Below, one piece after another: positions 53,333 through 60,906 of a DNA stretch of 64,000 bases. A program made the position numbers and the translations under genes. The stretch lies in the NCBI GenBank assembly GCA_015056565.1, contig SVGB01000002.1, positions 1-64,000 on the forward strand, given 5' to 3'. Within the stretch, counting starts at the first letter, position 1. Every line of letters starts with the position of its first letter. This stretch comes from Butyrivibrio sp. GTDB taxonomy: Bacteria > Bacillota > Clostridia > Lachnospirales > Lachnospiraceae. The notes under the pieces are model-generated. The model did not search any database. It saw only the letters and a program-made list of their open reading frames with translations, and was not told where the DNA came from.

Positions 53333-54050
53333 ATTACGTCTGAAATTTTCAAAAAATGGTCCAATAAAGTTTATAGGTCACCTTGATCTTATGAGATATT
53401 TTCAAAAAGCCATAAGAAGAGCTGATATTGACATTAAGTATTCTGAAGGTTTTAGCCCACACCAGGTGTTATCTTTTGCACAGCCGCTTAGTGTCGGCGC
53501 AACAAGTGATGGTGAATACCTTGATATGACTGTAAACTCCATGATCTCAGCAAAAGATGTAATGGACAGACTAAACAGTGTCATGAATGAAGGTGTAGAA
53601 ATTTTAGCCATTACCGAGCTAAAAGAAGGCGAAGACAAAGCCATGACACTTTCTGCAGCCGCAAAATACTCTTTAAGATTAAGACCCAGTTGTGATTTTC
53701 CAGAATGGACTTACAAGATGGAGGAGTATTTGAAAAAAGATACACTCCCTGCTATGAAAAAAACTAAGAGTGGCGAAAAAGAGATCGATATGAAACAGAT
53801 GTTATTTGATTACTCTTTTGATCACGAAAACAGCTCAGTAGAGATGCTTCTTAGCATGAGCAGCAAAGAGACTCTTAAGCCAGCTCTTTTGTATGAATAC
53901 TTTTTCAAAAGCGCTGGCAGAGAATTTGATACTAAGTTTCTTGATATACACAGGATTGATATTTACAGATCTGTTAATGATGGTGACAAGACTTATATAG
54001 AGCCATTTATAACAGATGATATTAATGAGAGAATATACATAAATGGCTGA
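53325..54050 (+). CDS. TIGR03936 / DUF2344 protein (radical SAM partner)
   Basis: A 241-aa protein of the family that is fused or adjacent to TIGR03960 radical SAM proteins. Motifs include LRLKFSKNGPIKFIGHLDLM and EGFSPHQVLSFAQPLSVGATS. It has no cysteine cluster. I choose the GTG at 53325, which has GGAGG 9 nt before it; the longer in-frame ORF runs inside the radical SAM gene. It overlaps the RNase gene by eight bases, so all three are translationally linked. Confidence 0.9.
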   Translation: MNKLRLKFSKNGPIKFIGHLDLMRYFQKAIRRADIDIKYSEGFSPHQVLSFAQPLSVGATSDGEYLDMTVNSMISAKDVMDRLNSVMNEGVEILAITELKEGEDKAMTLSAAAKYSLRLRPSCDFPEWTYKMEEYLKKDTLPAMKKTKSGEKEIDMKQMLFDYSFDHENSSVEMLLSMSSKETLKPALLYEYFFKSAGREFDTKFLDIHRIDIYRSVNDGDKTYIEPFITDDINERIYING

Positions 54051-55206
54051 TATCTTTGTTTCTGAATATAAAAACTATCCAGTAGTGTCTGTATATATAG
54101 ATGACAAGCTATCCTTTCTTTCTCTGGTAAGGGAGTCTGACCTTGGTAGTATATATCTTTGTCGTGTTGACAATATCATCGATAATCTGCAGGCTGCATT
54201 TGTAAGATTTGCAGATGCACAGATAGGATATGTGCCATTTAAAAGCATTTTACCTTCCTGTGTTGTGAATCGAAGCATTAATTCTGCAAAAGATATCAGA
54301 CAGGGAGATGAGATAATACTTCAGGTCGATACAGAAGCAATCAAGCTAAAAAAAGCGAAGCTCACATCTAATATTTCAGTTTCCGGGAAATATTCAGTTG
54401 TAACTCTGGGAAAAAGCGGTGTTGGTGCTTCTCTTAAGTTATCAGATGATATTCGAAACAGCATGATAGCAAATATCAAAAAAGAGTACAAGAGCCTTTT
54501 AGAGAAGTGCGATCTATTTTGGGCTGATGCTGGATTTGGAATAATAATACGTACAGAGGCTGGCGATCTGGATCCAGATAACGCTATTTCTGAAATCCTT
54601 TCTGATATAGAGGCTTCTATCAGTGAACTTTCACAAATACTTGATGAAGGCAGAAAAAGATCCCTCTACTCATGTATAAAAAAGAGCAAATTGGGAGATG
54701 TAAACGAACATATCACTAAGGCTAAAAACTTCTTAAAATCCCGAAACATAGATGAATTTCAGATAATTAATGATTCTGTAGTCCACAGTATAAAACAGGA
54801 TATCGAAAAACTTCTTAGTAATAAGGTTTGGCTTAAAAGCGGTGGTTTTTTGATAATTGAGCAGCTTGAGAGTTTTAATGCAATTGATGTAAATTCAGGA
54901 AAAGCCATAGATAAAAAGAAAGATTCCATATCAAAGATAAATTATGAAGCTGCTGATGAGATTTTCAGGCAAATACGTCTTCGCAATCTATCTGGCATGA
55001 TACTTATAGATTTTATCAACATGAAAAGCAGCGAAGATACTGAAAAACTCTGTAGCTATGTCAGGGCACTTGCCCGAAAGGAGCCTGTTCACACGGAGTT
55101 TATTGACATAACAGGTCTGGGTATCATTGAGCTGACCAGAAGTAAAAATGATAAAACGTTAAAAGAAGTTCTGCAAAATACTATAAATGCTGTTGACAAG
55201 CCTTAA
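54043..55206 (+). CDS. rng: Ribonuclease E/G family protein (short form)
   Basis: Endoribonuclease for mRNA or rRNA processing. An S1-like RNA-binding domain (residues about 35-120) precedes the DNase I-like catalytic part with its metal aspartates in NAIDVNSG and ILIDFINM. At 387 aa it is shorter than typical RNase G (about 490), ending soon after the catalytic core. The CxxC zinc-link motif of RNase E is absent. It closes the radical SAM-DUF2344-rng unit and its end carries the rplU promoter. Confidence 0.9.
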   Translation: MADIFVSEYKNYPVVSVYIDDKLSFLSLVRESDLGSIYLCRVDNIIDNLQAAFVRFADAQIGYVPFKSILPSCVVNRSINSAKDIRQGDEIILQVDTEAIKLKKAKLTSNISVSGKYSVVTLGKSGVGASLKLSDDIRNSMIANIKKEYKSLLEKCDLFWADAGFGIIIRTEAGDLDPDNAISEILSDIEASISELSQILDEGRKRSLYSCIKKSKLGDVNEHITKAKNFLKSRNIDEFQIINDSVVHSIKQDIEKLLSNKVWLKSGGFLIIEQLESFNAIDVNSGKAIDKKKDSISKINYEAADEIFRQIRLRNLSGMILIDFINMKSSEDTEKLCSYVRALARKEPVHTEFIDITGLGIIELTRSKNDKTLKEVLQNTINAVDKP

Positions 55207-55221
55207 AGGCTATGTTAATAT
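55193..55221 (+). promoter_or_regulatory. Promoter of rplU-prp-rpmA
   Basis: Consensus TTGACA (55193-55198), a 17-nt spacer and TAATAT (55216-55221) with an extended -10 TG. The -35 box lies inside the end of rng. Confidence 0.8.
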
Positions 55222-55227
55222 ACCATG

Positions 55228-55300
55228 GTATGCCGCTTAACTAGGCATAAGTGGGCCTTGCCCCGCCGAAGTTAGCGAGTTTTTTTGAAGAAGGAGGTAA
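55228..55300 (+). ncRNA. Ribosomal protein L21 leader
   Basis: A short structured 5' leader between the promoter and rplU. It contains GGTATGCCGCTTAACTAGGC and a GGGCC/GGCC-type stem before the AAGGAGG site, in the position and length of the Firmicute L21 leader family. The protein is thought to bind its own leader and shut off translation. I identify it by context and layout, not by a covariance model. Confidence 0.6.
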
Positions 55301-55303
55301 CTT

Positions 55304-55612
55304 ATGTACGCAATTATTGTAACTGGTGGTAAGCAGTACAAAGTTTCCGAAGGCGATGAGATCAAGGTAGAGAAGCTTGATGTAGAGCCTGGAAAAGAAG
55401 TAACATTTGATAATGTTATTGCAGTAAACGATGACAAAGCACTTAAGGTTGCTGGCGATGTATCTGGTGCTAAGGTTAGCGCAACAGTTGTTGAGCAGGG
55501 CCGTGCAAAGAAGGTTATTGTTTACAAGTACAAGAGAAAGACTGGCTATCACAAGAAGAACGGTCATAGACAGCCATTTACACTTGTTAAGATCGACAAG
55601 ATTTCAATGTAA
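55304..55612 (+). CDS. rplU: 50S ribosomal protein L21
   Basis: Structural protein of the large subunit that binds 23S rRNA. The protein begins MYAIIVTGGKQYKVSEGD and ends with the basic KRKTGYHKKNGHRQ stretch, both family signatures. The length of 102 aa is normal. AAGGAGG lies 8 nt before the ATG. rplU-prp-rpmA is the standard Firmicute order. Confidence 0.98.
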   Translation: MYAIIVTGGKQYKVSEGDEIKVEKLDVEPGKEVTFDNVIAVNDDKALKVAGDVSGAKVSATVVEQGRAKKVIVYKYKRKTGYHKKNGHRQPFTLVKIDKISM

Positions 55613-55630
55613 TTTTTGGTTTGATATACC

Positions 55631-55960
55631 ATGACTATTATTACGATCACCAAATCTTCAGATGACAATTACACAGAAATTGAATGTAAAGGTCATGCTG
55701 GATATGCTGAATATGGAGAGGATATTGTTTGCGCAGCGCTTTCAGTGCTTACCATCAATACCGTCAATTCGATTAAGCAGCTTACAGAAGACAAGATAAA
55801 GGTTTTTGAAAGTGAGAATGATGGTATCATCAGGATGACTTTTAAGGATACTCCATCAAAGGAAGCCGATTTGCTTCTTAAGTCTTTTGAACTTGGTGTA
55901 AAAGGTATATCTGATCAGTATGGTAGTAAATTTTTGAACATTAAATTTAGGAGGGTATAA
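55631..55960 (+). CDS. prp: Ribosomal-processing cysteine protease Prp
   Basis: Protease that removes the N-terminal extension of ribosomal protein L27 in Firmicutes and their relatives. The catalytic pair matches exactly: H22 in GHAGYAEYG and C34 in DIVCAALS. The length of 109 aa is usual. It sits between rplU and rpmA, and the L27 encoded 3 nt downstream has the cleavable extension, so enzyme and substrate are adjacent. Confidence 0.95.
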   Translation: MTIITITKSSDDNYTEIECKGHAGYAEYGEDIVCAALSVLTINTVNSIKQLTEDKIKVFESENDGIIRMTFKDTPSKEADLLLKSFELGVKGISDQYGSKFLNIKFRRV

Positions 55961-55963
55961 GTC

Positions 55964-56251
55964 ATGATGAATATGAACCTTCAATTTTTTGCTCATAAGA
56001 AGGGTGTTGGATCTACTAAGAACGGTAGAGATTCAGAATCCAAGAGACTTGGAGCAAAAAGAGCTGATGGACAATTCGTAAAGGCTGGTAATATTTTATA
56101 CAGACAGCGCGGAACACACATTCATCCAGGTGTAAATGTTGGAATCGGTAGCGATGACACACTCTTTGCACTTGTTGATGGTATTCTTAGATTTGAGCGC
56201 AAGGGCAGAGACAGAAAGCAGGCCAGCGTTCATCCTGTAGAGAATAAGTAA
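55964..56251 (+). CDS. rpmA: 50S ribosomal protein L27 (with cleavable N-terminus)
   Basis: Large-subunit protein whose processed N-terminus reaches the peptidyl transferase centre. The precursor starts MMNMNLQFF before AHKKGVG; Prp is expected to cut after F9, leaving A10 as the mature N-terminus. The length of 95 aa is normal. A GGAGG site lies 11 nt before the first ATG. The next ATG, one codon later, could also serve. A strong terminator follows. Confidence 0.97.
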   Translation: MMNMNLQFFAHKKGVGSTKNGRDSESKRLGAKRADGQFVKAGNILYRQRGTHIHPGVNVGIGSDDTLFALVDGILRFERKGRDRKQASVHPVENK

Positions 56252-56264
56252 TTAGTTTTTATCC

Positions 56265-56301
56265 AGGCTTCAAACCTTTTTCGTTTGAAGCCTATTTTTT
56301 T
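56265..56301 (+). terminator. Intrinsic terminator after rpmA
   Basis: Perfect 11-bp arms at 56265-56275 and 56283-56293, followed by seven T. obgE starts 22 nt later without room for its own promoter, so read-through is likely. Confidence 0.9.
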
Positions 56302-56323
56302 CAAAACATATTGAGGTAAACAT

Positions 56324-57676
56324 ATGCCTGTATTTGTTGATAAAGCAAGAATATTCATTCAAAGCGGGAAAGGTGGCGATGGCCATATCTCTTTTCGCCG
56401 TGAAAAATACGTGCCAAACGGTGGCCCAGATGGTGGCGATGGTGGAAAAGGCGGAGATATTATCTTTGAAGTAGATAAAGGTATCAACACCCTTGCAGAT
56501 TTCCACTATGGCGGCAAGTATAAAGCAGAAAATGGTGAAGATGGAAATAAGAGGAGGATGCACGGTAAGAACGGATCCGACCTCATTATCAATGTGCCTG
56601 AAGGTACAGTTATAAAAGAAGCAGAGAGCGGTAAAGTTATCGCTGATATGAGTGGTGAAAACACCAGAGCTATAATCCTAAAAGGTGGTAAAGGCGGAAA
56701 CGGCAATATGCATTATGCAACATCTACTATGCAGGCGCCTAAATACGCACAGCCTGGACAGCCTTCAATGGAACTTGAAGTTCTTTTGGAGCTTAAGGTT
56801 ATTGCTGATGTAGGACTTGTTGGATTCCCTAACGTAGGAAAATCCACATTCCTTTCAAAAGTATCAAACGCAAAGCCAAAGATTGCTAATTATCATTTCA
56901 CAACATTATCTCCTATGTTAGGAGTGGTTGATCTTAATGATGCAAAAGGCTTTGTAGTCGCCGATATTCCTGGACTCATTGAAGGAGCATCAGATGGAGC
57001 TGGTCTTGGACACGAGTTCTTACGTCATATCGAGAGAACAAGAATGATGATCCATGTTGTTGATGCTGCTTCTACAGAAGGAAGAGACCCTCTTGAGGAT
57101 CTTGAAGCTATAAATAACGAACTTGAGCGCTACAATGCAGATATAACCAAAAAAAAGCAGGTTATTGCTGCTAACAAGATAGACATGCTTCCTGATGGTG
57201 AAGATTCAGAAATAATCAGGAAGATAAAAGAAAAGTATGAGCCCCTGGGAGTTAAAGTCTTTTCCACATCCACCCTTACTGGAAAAGGCATTAAAGACTT
57301 GTTATACTATGTAAGTAGGACCCTTTCTGAGACTGAATCTGAGCCTTTAGTATTTGAACAGGAATATTTCCCTGAGCAGGAAATTAAGAATACAGATGAA
57401 TCATTTAGCGTATACTATGACAGTGAAGAAGCTGAGTACGTTATTGAAGGCCCTAAGATTGAGAAAATGCTTGGTTACACCAACCTTGATTCTGAGAAGG
57501 GCTTTGCGTTCTTCCAGAAATTCCTATCCGATAATGGAATTCTTGATGAACTTGAGAAGCTCCATATTGGTGAAGGCGATACAGTAAGGATGTACGGCTA
57601 CAGCTTTGAATATTATAGAAATGCTGATACACAGCCTGTTGAAGATACAGATGATGACTATGAGGATGAAGAATAA
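56324..57676 (+). CDS. obgE: GTPase ObgE/CgtA
   Basis: Essential GTPase in 50S ribosome assembly and stress control. The glycine-rich Obg fold occupies residues 1-158 (GGDGHISFRREKYVPNGGPD). The G domain has GFPNVGKST (G1), DIPGLIEGA (G3) and NKID (G4). A C-terminal OCT domain follows (about residues 345-435). The acidic tail EDTDDDYEDEE ends it at 450 aa. A GAGGT site precedes the ATG. The stop overlaps the yhbY ATG by one base. Confidence 0.97.
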   Translation: MPVFVDKARIFIQSGKGGDGHISFRREKYVPNGGPDGGDGGKGGDIIFEVDKGINTLADFHYGGKYKAENGEDGNKRRMHGKNGSDLIINVPEGTVIKEAESGKVIADMSGENTRAIILKGGKGGNGNMHYATSTMQAPKYAQPGQPSMELEVLLELKVIADVGLVGFPNVGKSTFLSKVSNAKPKIANYHFTTLSPMLGVVDLNDAKGFVVADIPGLIEGASDGAGLGHEFLRHIERTRMMIHVVDAASTEGRDPLEDLEAINNELERYNADITKKKQVIAANKIDMLPDGEDSEIIRKIKEKYEPLGVKVFSTSTLTGKGIKDLLYYVSRTLSETESEPLVFEQEYFPEQEIKNTDESFSVYYDSEEAEYVIEGPKIEKMLGYTNLDSEKGFAFFQKFLSDNGILDELEKLHIGEGDTVRMYGYSFEYYRNADTQPVEDTDDDYEDEE

Positions 57677-57984
57677 TGACATTAACCAGTAAACAAAGAG
57701 CATATTTAAAGAGTCTTGCTGCAGACCTTGATCCTGTTTTTCAGATCGGTAAAGGCAGCGTTACTCCAGAAGTGATAGATGCGATCGCAGAAGCATTTAA
57801 TACCCATGAACTTATTAAGATAACTGTATTAAAGAACTGCCTTGACGATGTAAAAGAGGTCGCAATAACAGTTTCTGAAAGATCAAGATCAGACCTTGTT
57901 CAGGTTATAGGCAGAAGATTTGTACTGTACAAACCATTTAAGGATGATCCAAAGATCATTTTACCAAAGAGCAAGAAGAATTAA
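57676..57984 (+). CDS. yhbY: RNA-binding protein YhbY (CRM domain)
   Basis: Small ribosome-associated RNA-binding protein of 102 aa. The CRM domain is evident: LTSKQRAYLKSLAADLDPVFQIGKG at the start, and VIGRRFVLYKP near residue 80. It is thought to help 50S subunit maturation, which matches its place behind obgE. The first base of the ATG is the last base of the obgE stop. nadD follows after 25 nt. Confidence 0.95.
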   Translation: MTLTSKQRAYLKSLAADLDPVFQIGKGSVTPEVIDAIAEAFNTHELIKITVLKNCLDDVKEVAITVSERSRSDLVQVIGRRFVLYKPFKDDPKIILPKSKKN

Positions 57985-58009
57985 GTCAACTTACTAATGG
58001 AGGCACAAT

Positions 58010-58618
58010 ATGGAATGCAGAAAAATTGGTATTCTCGGCGGAACTTTTGATCCAATCCATAATGCTCACCTTCTTCTTGGTGAGTCTGCAAGAGAACAGT
58101 TTGGTCTGGACAGGATAATCTTTATTCCTAATAATCTTGCACATTTGATCAACAGAAAAGAAGTCACAAACGGTGATATTCGTTATCAGATGGTAAAGAT
58201 GGCTATCTCTGACAATCCATATTTCACATGCTCAAGGTTGGAAATCGACAAACCTGAAGGCATTTATACTTATGACACAATACAGGAACTTAAGCTTATG
58301 TATCCAGGTGATGAGCTTTATCTGATCCTTGGAGGCGATTCTGTCATTGGAATCGATACCTGGTATAAGGCAAAAGAGCTGCTTCAGTCATGTATAATAC
58401 TGGCTGCAGTAAGAGCTGACGACGATATAGCTGCCCTTGATAAAAAACAAAGAGAATTATCTACCCGATTTGGAGCTGACATAAGGCTCATGACCTTTAA
58501 CAGGATTGATATTTCATCTACTGAGATCAGACAGAGAGTCAAAACTGGTCGTTCTGTAAGATATCTTATGCCTGAACAGTGTATTGAATTTATGTGCATA
58601 AAGGGGCTTTATCGATGA
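58010..58618 (+). CDS. nadD: Nicotinate-nucleotide adenylyltransferase
   Basis: NAD synthesis: transfers AMP to nicotinate mononucleotide. The nucleotidyltransferase motif GGTFDPIHNAHLLL (residues 10-23) and the C-terminal ISSTEIRQRVKTGRS (SSTxIR type) bind ATP. The length of 202 aa is standard. A GGAGG site precedes the ATG. The stop overlaps the yqeK start by four bases (ATGA). nadD-yqeK-rsfS is a conserved Firmicute trio. Confidence 0.97.
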   Translation: MECRKIGILGGTFDPIHNAHLLLGESAREQFGLDRIIFIPNNLAHLINRKEVTNGDIRYQMVKMAISDNPYFTCSRLEIDKPEGIYTYDTIQELKLMYPGDELYLILGGDSVIGIDTWYKAKELLQSCIILAAVRADDDIAALDKKQRELSTRFGADIRLMTFNRIDISSTEIRQRVKTGRSVRYLMPEQCIEFMCIKGLYR

Positions 58619-59196
58619 AGACCATAGAAATATCCCAGAAATTGCGAAAATCTCTGGAAAAGGAGCTAAAACCAGATAGATTTGAACATACTCTTGGTGT
58701 AGCTTACACTGCAGCTAATATGGCTTTTATTCATGGAGCAGACGTAGAAAAAGCTCTTATTGCAGGCTTCCTGCACGATTGTGCTAAATGTATGTCTCAT
58801 GAAGAGCAGGTGAAGATCTGTGAAAAGAACAAGATTGAGATCTCTGAAGTTGAAAGACGAAACCACTCACTTCTTCATGCAAAAGTAGGGATGTATCTTG
58901 CACGAACAAAGTATGATGTTTACGATACCGATATCTTAAATGCTATCAGATGGCATACTACAGGAAGAGAAGATATGTCTCTTCTTGAAAAGATAATATA
59001 TATTGCAGACTTTATTGAACCCAATAGAAAACCATTGGAAGATATGGATACTATCAGGAAAGAAGCTTATTCTGATATCGATAGATGTCTTGCGCATATT
59101 CTCCACAATTCTGTAATTTATCTTAAGACAATCGGCAAAGAAATAGACGATGCTACTATGATCGCCTATGAGTATTATAAAGACAAATATAAATAA
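58615..59196 (+). CDS. yqeK: HD-domain hydrolase YqeK (symmetrical Ap4A hydrolase)
   Basis: HD-domain protein of 193 aa. Metal ligands appear in FEHTLGVAYTAANMA and the LHDCAK motif near residue 60, and later in IRWHTTG. Members of the YqeK family cleave diadenosine tetraphosphate into two ADP. The start at 58615 overlaps the nadD stop by four bases; an earlier in-frame start would overlap more without a better site. rsfS follows after 12 nt. Confidence 0.93.
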   Translation: MKTIEISQKLRKSLEKELKPDRFEHTLGVAYTAANMAFIHGADVEKALIAGFLHDCAKCMSHEEQVKICEKNKIEISEVERRNHSLLHAKVGMYLARTKYDVYDTDILNAIRWHTTGREDMSLLEKIIYIADFIEPNRKPLEDMDTIRKEAYSDIDRCLAHILHNSVIYLKTIGKEIDDATMIAYEYYKDKYK

Positions 59197-59208
59197 TAAG
59201 AGGTGTAC

Positions 59209-59571
59209 ATGTCAGACTTAGAAAATTCAAAGAAAATGGCTGCTCTTGCAGTTGATGCATTAGAGGACAGAAAGGGTGAAGATATCAAGGTTTTGGATAT
59301 CAGCAGTATTTCTACCCTTGGTGATTATTTTATTATAGCTGCAGGAACCAACAGAAACCAGGTTCAGGCGCTTGCTGACAACGTTCAGGAAAAGCTTGGC
59401 AGGGAAGGATATCTTACTAAGAATGTAGAAGGATATGATGGTGCCAACTGGATCCTTTTGGATTTTGGTGATATTATCGTCCATGTTTTTGACAGCGAAA
59501 ACAGAATCTTTTATGACCTTGAAAGAATCTGGAGAGATGGAAAAGTAGTAGATACTTCAGATCTTAAGTGA
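59209..59571 (+). CDS. rsfS: Ribosome silencing factor RsfS
   Basis: Binds ribosomal protein L14 and blocks subunit joining when nutrients run low. The family signature is ISTLGDYFIIAAGTNRNQVQ near residue 30 and WILLDFGDIIVHVF near residue 85. The length of 120 aa is normal. I use the ATG at 59209, preceded by AGAGGTG; a GTG two codons earlier lies within that site. A strong terminator follows. Confidence 0.96.
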   Translation: MSDLENSKKMAALAVDALEDRKGEDIKVLDISSISTLGDYFIIAAGTNRNQVQALADNVQEKLGREGYLTKNVEGYDGANWILLDFGDIIVHVFDSENRIFYDLERIWRDGKVVDTSDLK

Positions 59572-59594
59572 TCTTTTAGACTATTTAACTATTA

Positions 59595-59635
59595 AAATCC
59601 CGCTAACATATAACATTGTTAGCGGGATTTATTAT
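59595..59635. terminator. Bidirectional terminator between rsfS and lexA
   Basis: Perfect 13-bp arms at 59595-59607 and 59618-59630 around a 10-nt loop, with A and T runs on both sides. It serves the convergent rsfS and lexA genes. Confidence 0.88.
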
Positions 59636-60253
59636 TTAATAAAATCTCATAACTCCAAAAACCTTACCAAGTATCTTGCAATCATCAACTATTATGGGAT
59701 CCATTGTATCGTTTTCAGGCTGAAGTCTAATATGGCCCTGCTCCTTGTAGAAAGTCTTAACAGTAGCAGAATCATCGATAAGGGCTACTACCTGATCACC
59801 ATTTTTAGCAGTATTACAAACCTGTACAAAAAGCTTGTCTCCATTGTAAATACCAGCATTGATCATAGAGTCGCCTTTTACATTAAGTATAAAAGCATCT
59901 GATCCCTTAGGACACATCTCAGCAGGAATAGGAATATATGAATCAATATTCTCTTCAGCTAATATTGGTGTTCCAGCAGCTACCTGACCTATAACAGGTA
60001 TGCTGACAATCTCTGTTCTGACCATATTAAAGCCATCGTCGCATATCTCGATTGCTCTAGGTTTAGTAGGATCTCTTCTTATGTATCCATTTTTTTCCAA
60101 AGTTTCAAGATGTGAATGAACCGAAGAAGTGGACTTCAAATTTACTGCTTTACAAATATCTCTTACAGCTGGTGGAAATCCTCGAGAGAGTGTCTGCTCC
60201 TTGATATATTCAAGAATTTCTTGCTGCTTGGGTGATATCTTACCTTTTGACAT
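59636..60253 (-). CDS. lexA: SOS repressor LexA
   Basis: Repressor of the DNA damage response that cleaves itself when RecA filaments form. The N-terminal winged helix is followed by the cleavage site A93-G94 (VAAGTP) and the catalytic Ser129 (GDSM) and Lys166 (ATVKTF). The length of 205 aa is normal. The ATG at 60253 has AGGAGGGG just before it; a longer in-frame ORF reads back through the operators. Its own promoter overlaps LexA-like boxes, so it is probably autoregulated. Confidence 0.97.
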   Translation of the reverse strand: MSKGKISPKQQEILEYIKEQTLSRGFPPAVRDICKAVNLKSTSSVHSHLETLEKNGYIRRDPTKPRAIEICDDGFNMVRTEIVSIPVIGQVAAGTPILAEENIDSYIPIPAEMCPKGSDAFILNVKGDSMINAGIYNGDKLFVQVCNTAKNGDQVVALIDDSATVKTFYKEQGHIRLQPENDTMDPIIVDDCKILGKVFGVMRFY

Positions 60254-60290
60254 AGGCCCCTCCTGATATATGAATCTCTTACTAAAACAA

Positions 60291-60320
60291 AGTATAGCAC
60301 ATTCATAGCGATTAATGCAA
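60291..60320 (-). promoter_or_regulatory. Promoter of lexA
   Basis: On the minus strand, TTGCAT (60315-60320), an 18-nt spacer and TATACT (60291-60296) with an extended -10 TG. The nearest LexA-like box lies just upstream of the -35. Confidence 0.55.
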
Positions 60321-60330
60321 ATGTTTGTTC

Positions 60331-60344
60331 GGAAAATATGTTCG
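60331..60344. promoter_or_regulatory. LexA-like SOS box 1
   Basis: GGAAAATATGTTCG, two mismatches to the Firmicute consensus CGAACATATGTTCG. It lies just upstream of the lexA -35 box and 30 bp from box 2. Confidence 0.6.
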
Positions 60345-60352
60345 AAAAAATA

Positions 60353-60381
60353 TTGACAACAGAAAATATGTTCGATATTAT
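60353..60381 (+). promoter_or_regulatory. Promoter of the YneA-like gene
   Basis: Consensus TTGACA (60353-60358), a 17-nt spacer and TATTAT (60376-60381). SOS box 2 lies wholly inside the spacer. Confidence 0.8.
60361..60374. promoter_or_regulatory. LexA-like SOS box 2
   Basis: AGAAAATATGTTCG, two mismatches to CGAACATATGTTCG, between the -35 and -10 boxes of the YneA-like gene. Binding here would block the promoter. Confidence 0.65.
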
Positions 60382-60387
60382 ATTTAT

Positions 60388-60401
60388 AGAACAATTGTTC
60401 G
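60388..60401. promoter_or_regulatory. LexA-like SOS box 3
   Basis: AGAACAATTGTTCG, an almost perfect dyad with intact GAAC and GTTC arms, at the expected transcription start of the YneA-like gene. Confidence 0.75.
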
Positions 60402-60414
60402 CAACAAACGTTCG
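60401..60414. promoter_or_regulatory. LexA-like SOS box 4 (imperfect)
   Basis: GCAACAAACGTTCG, with an intact right arm and imperfect left arm, directly abutting box 3 and ending 16 nt before the start codon. Confidence 0.5.
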
Positions 60415-60429
60415 CATGGAGGAATTATT

Positions 60430-60849
60430 ATGAGTGATGCAATGAGAGCAGCTGCAAGTTTATATAATGATCCAAGATATTTTAGCGCAAGTGAAGTACG
60501 TATACGCAAGAACAAGTTAAGGAGAGCAAGGATCTTTAGAAGACAGGTCTTTCTTCTTTTTGCAGCAATAGCAGTTCTTATATTTACTGGTATATTGTTT
60601 GCATCAACAATTAAATCACACGCTCAGTCAGATGAATTTGTACCAAGTTTCAAGTATTACAAAACAGTAACTGTTCATACAGATGATAATATGTGGTCTA
60701 TAGCCAGAGAAAACTATTCACCTGATCATTATGATGATGTTAAAGCCTATATTACAGAAATCTGCTCCATAAACAACATTTCTGATCCTGACAGACTAAG
60801 TGCTGGTGAAAATATTGTAATTCCATATTATTCTGAAGAATTTAAGTGA
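60430..60849 (+). CDS. yneA: LysM-domain membrane protein, YneA-like SOS division inhibitor
   Basis: A 139-aa protein with a basic N-terminus, one membrane helix (about residues 40-59) and an outside LysM domain (about residues 78-136, KTVTVHTDDNMWSIARENY). This is the layout of Bacillus YneA, which halts division after DNA damage and is encoded opposite lexA, as here. The N-terminal 39 residues before the helix are longer than in Bacillus YneA. The ATG at 60430 follows GGAGGAA by 7 nt. Function is inferred from context and LexA boxes. Confidence 0.85.
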   Translation: MSDAMRAAASLYNDPRYFSASEVRIRKNKLRRARIFRRQVFLLFAAIAVLIFTGILFASTIKSHAQSDEFVPSFKYYKTVTVHTDDNMWSIARENYSPDHYDDVKAYITEICSINNISDPDRLSAGENIVIPYYSEEFK

Positions 60850-60866
60850 TACAGCTTATCTATTTT

Positions 60867-60902
60867 TCTCCCGTAATTTAAGATATAATAGGTCACGGGA
60901 GA
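60867..60902 (+). promoter_or_regulatory. Dyad around the -10 box and Shine-Dalgarno of the DHH gene
   Basis: TCTCCCGT (60867-60874) and ACGGGAGA (60895-60902) form an 8-bp dyad. TATAAT (60884-60889) lies between the arms and the right arm contains the GGGAG Shine-Dalgarno. It could be an operator or an RNA hairpin that hides the ribosome site. Confidence 0.5.
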
Positions 60903-60906
60903 CAAT

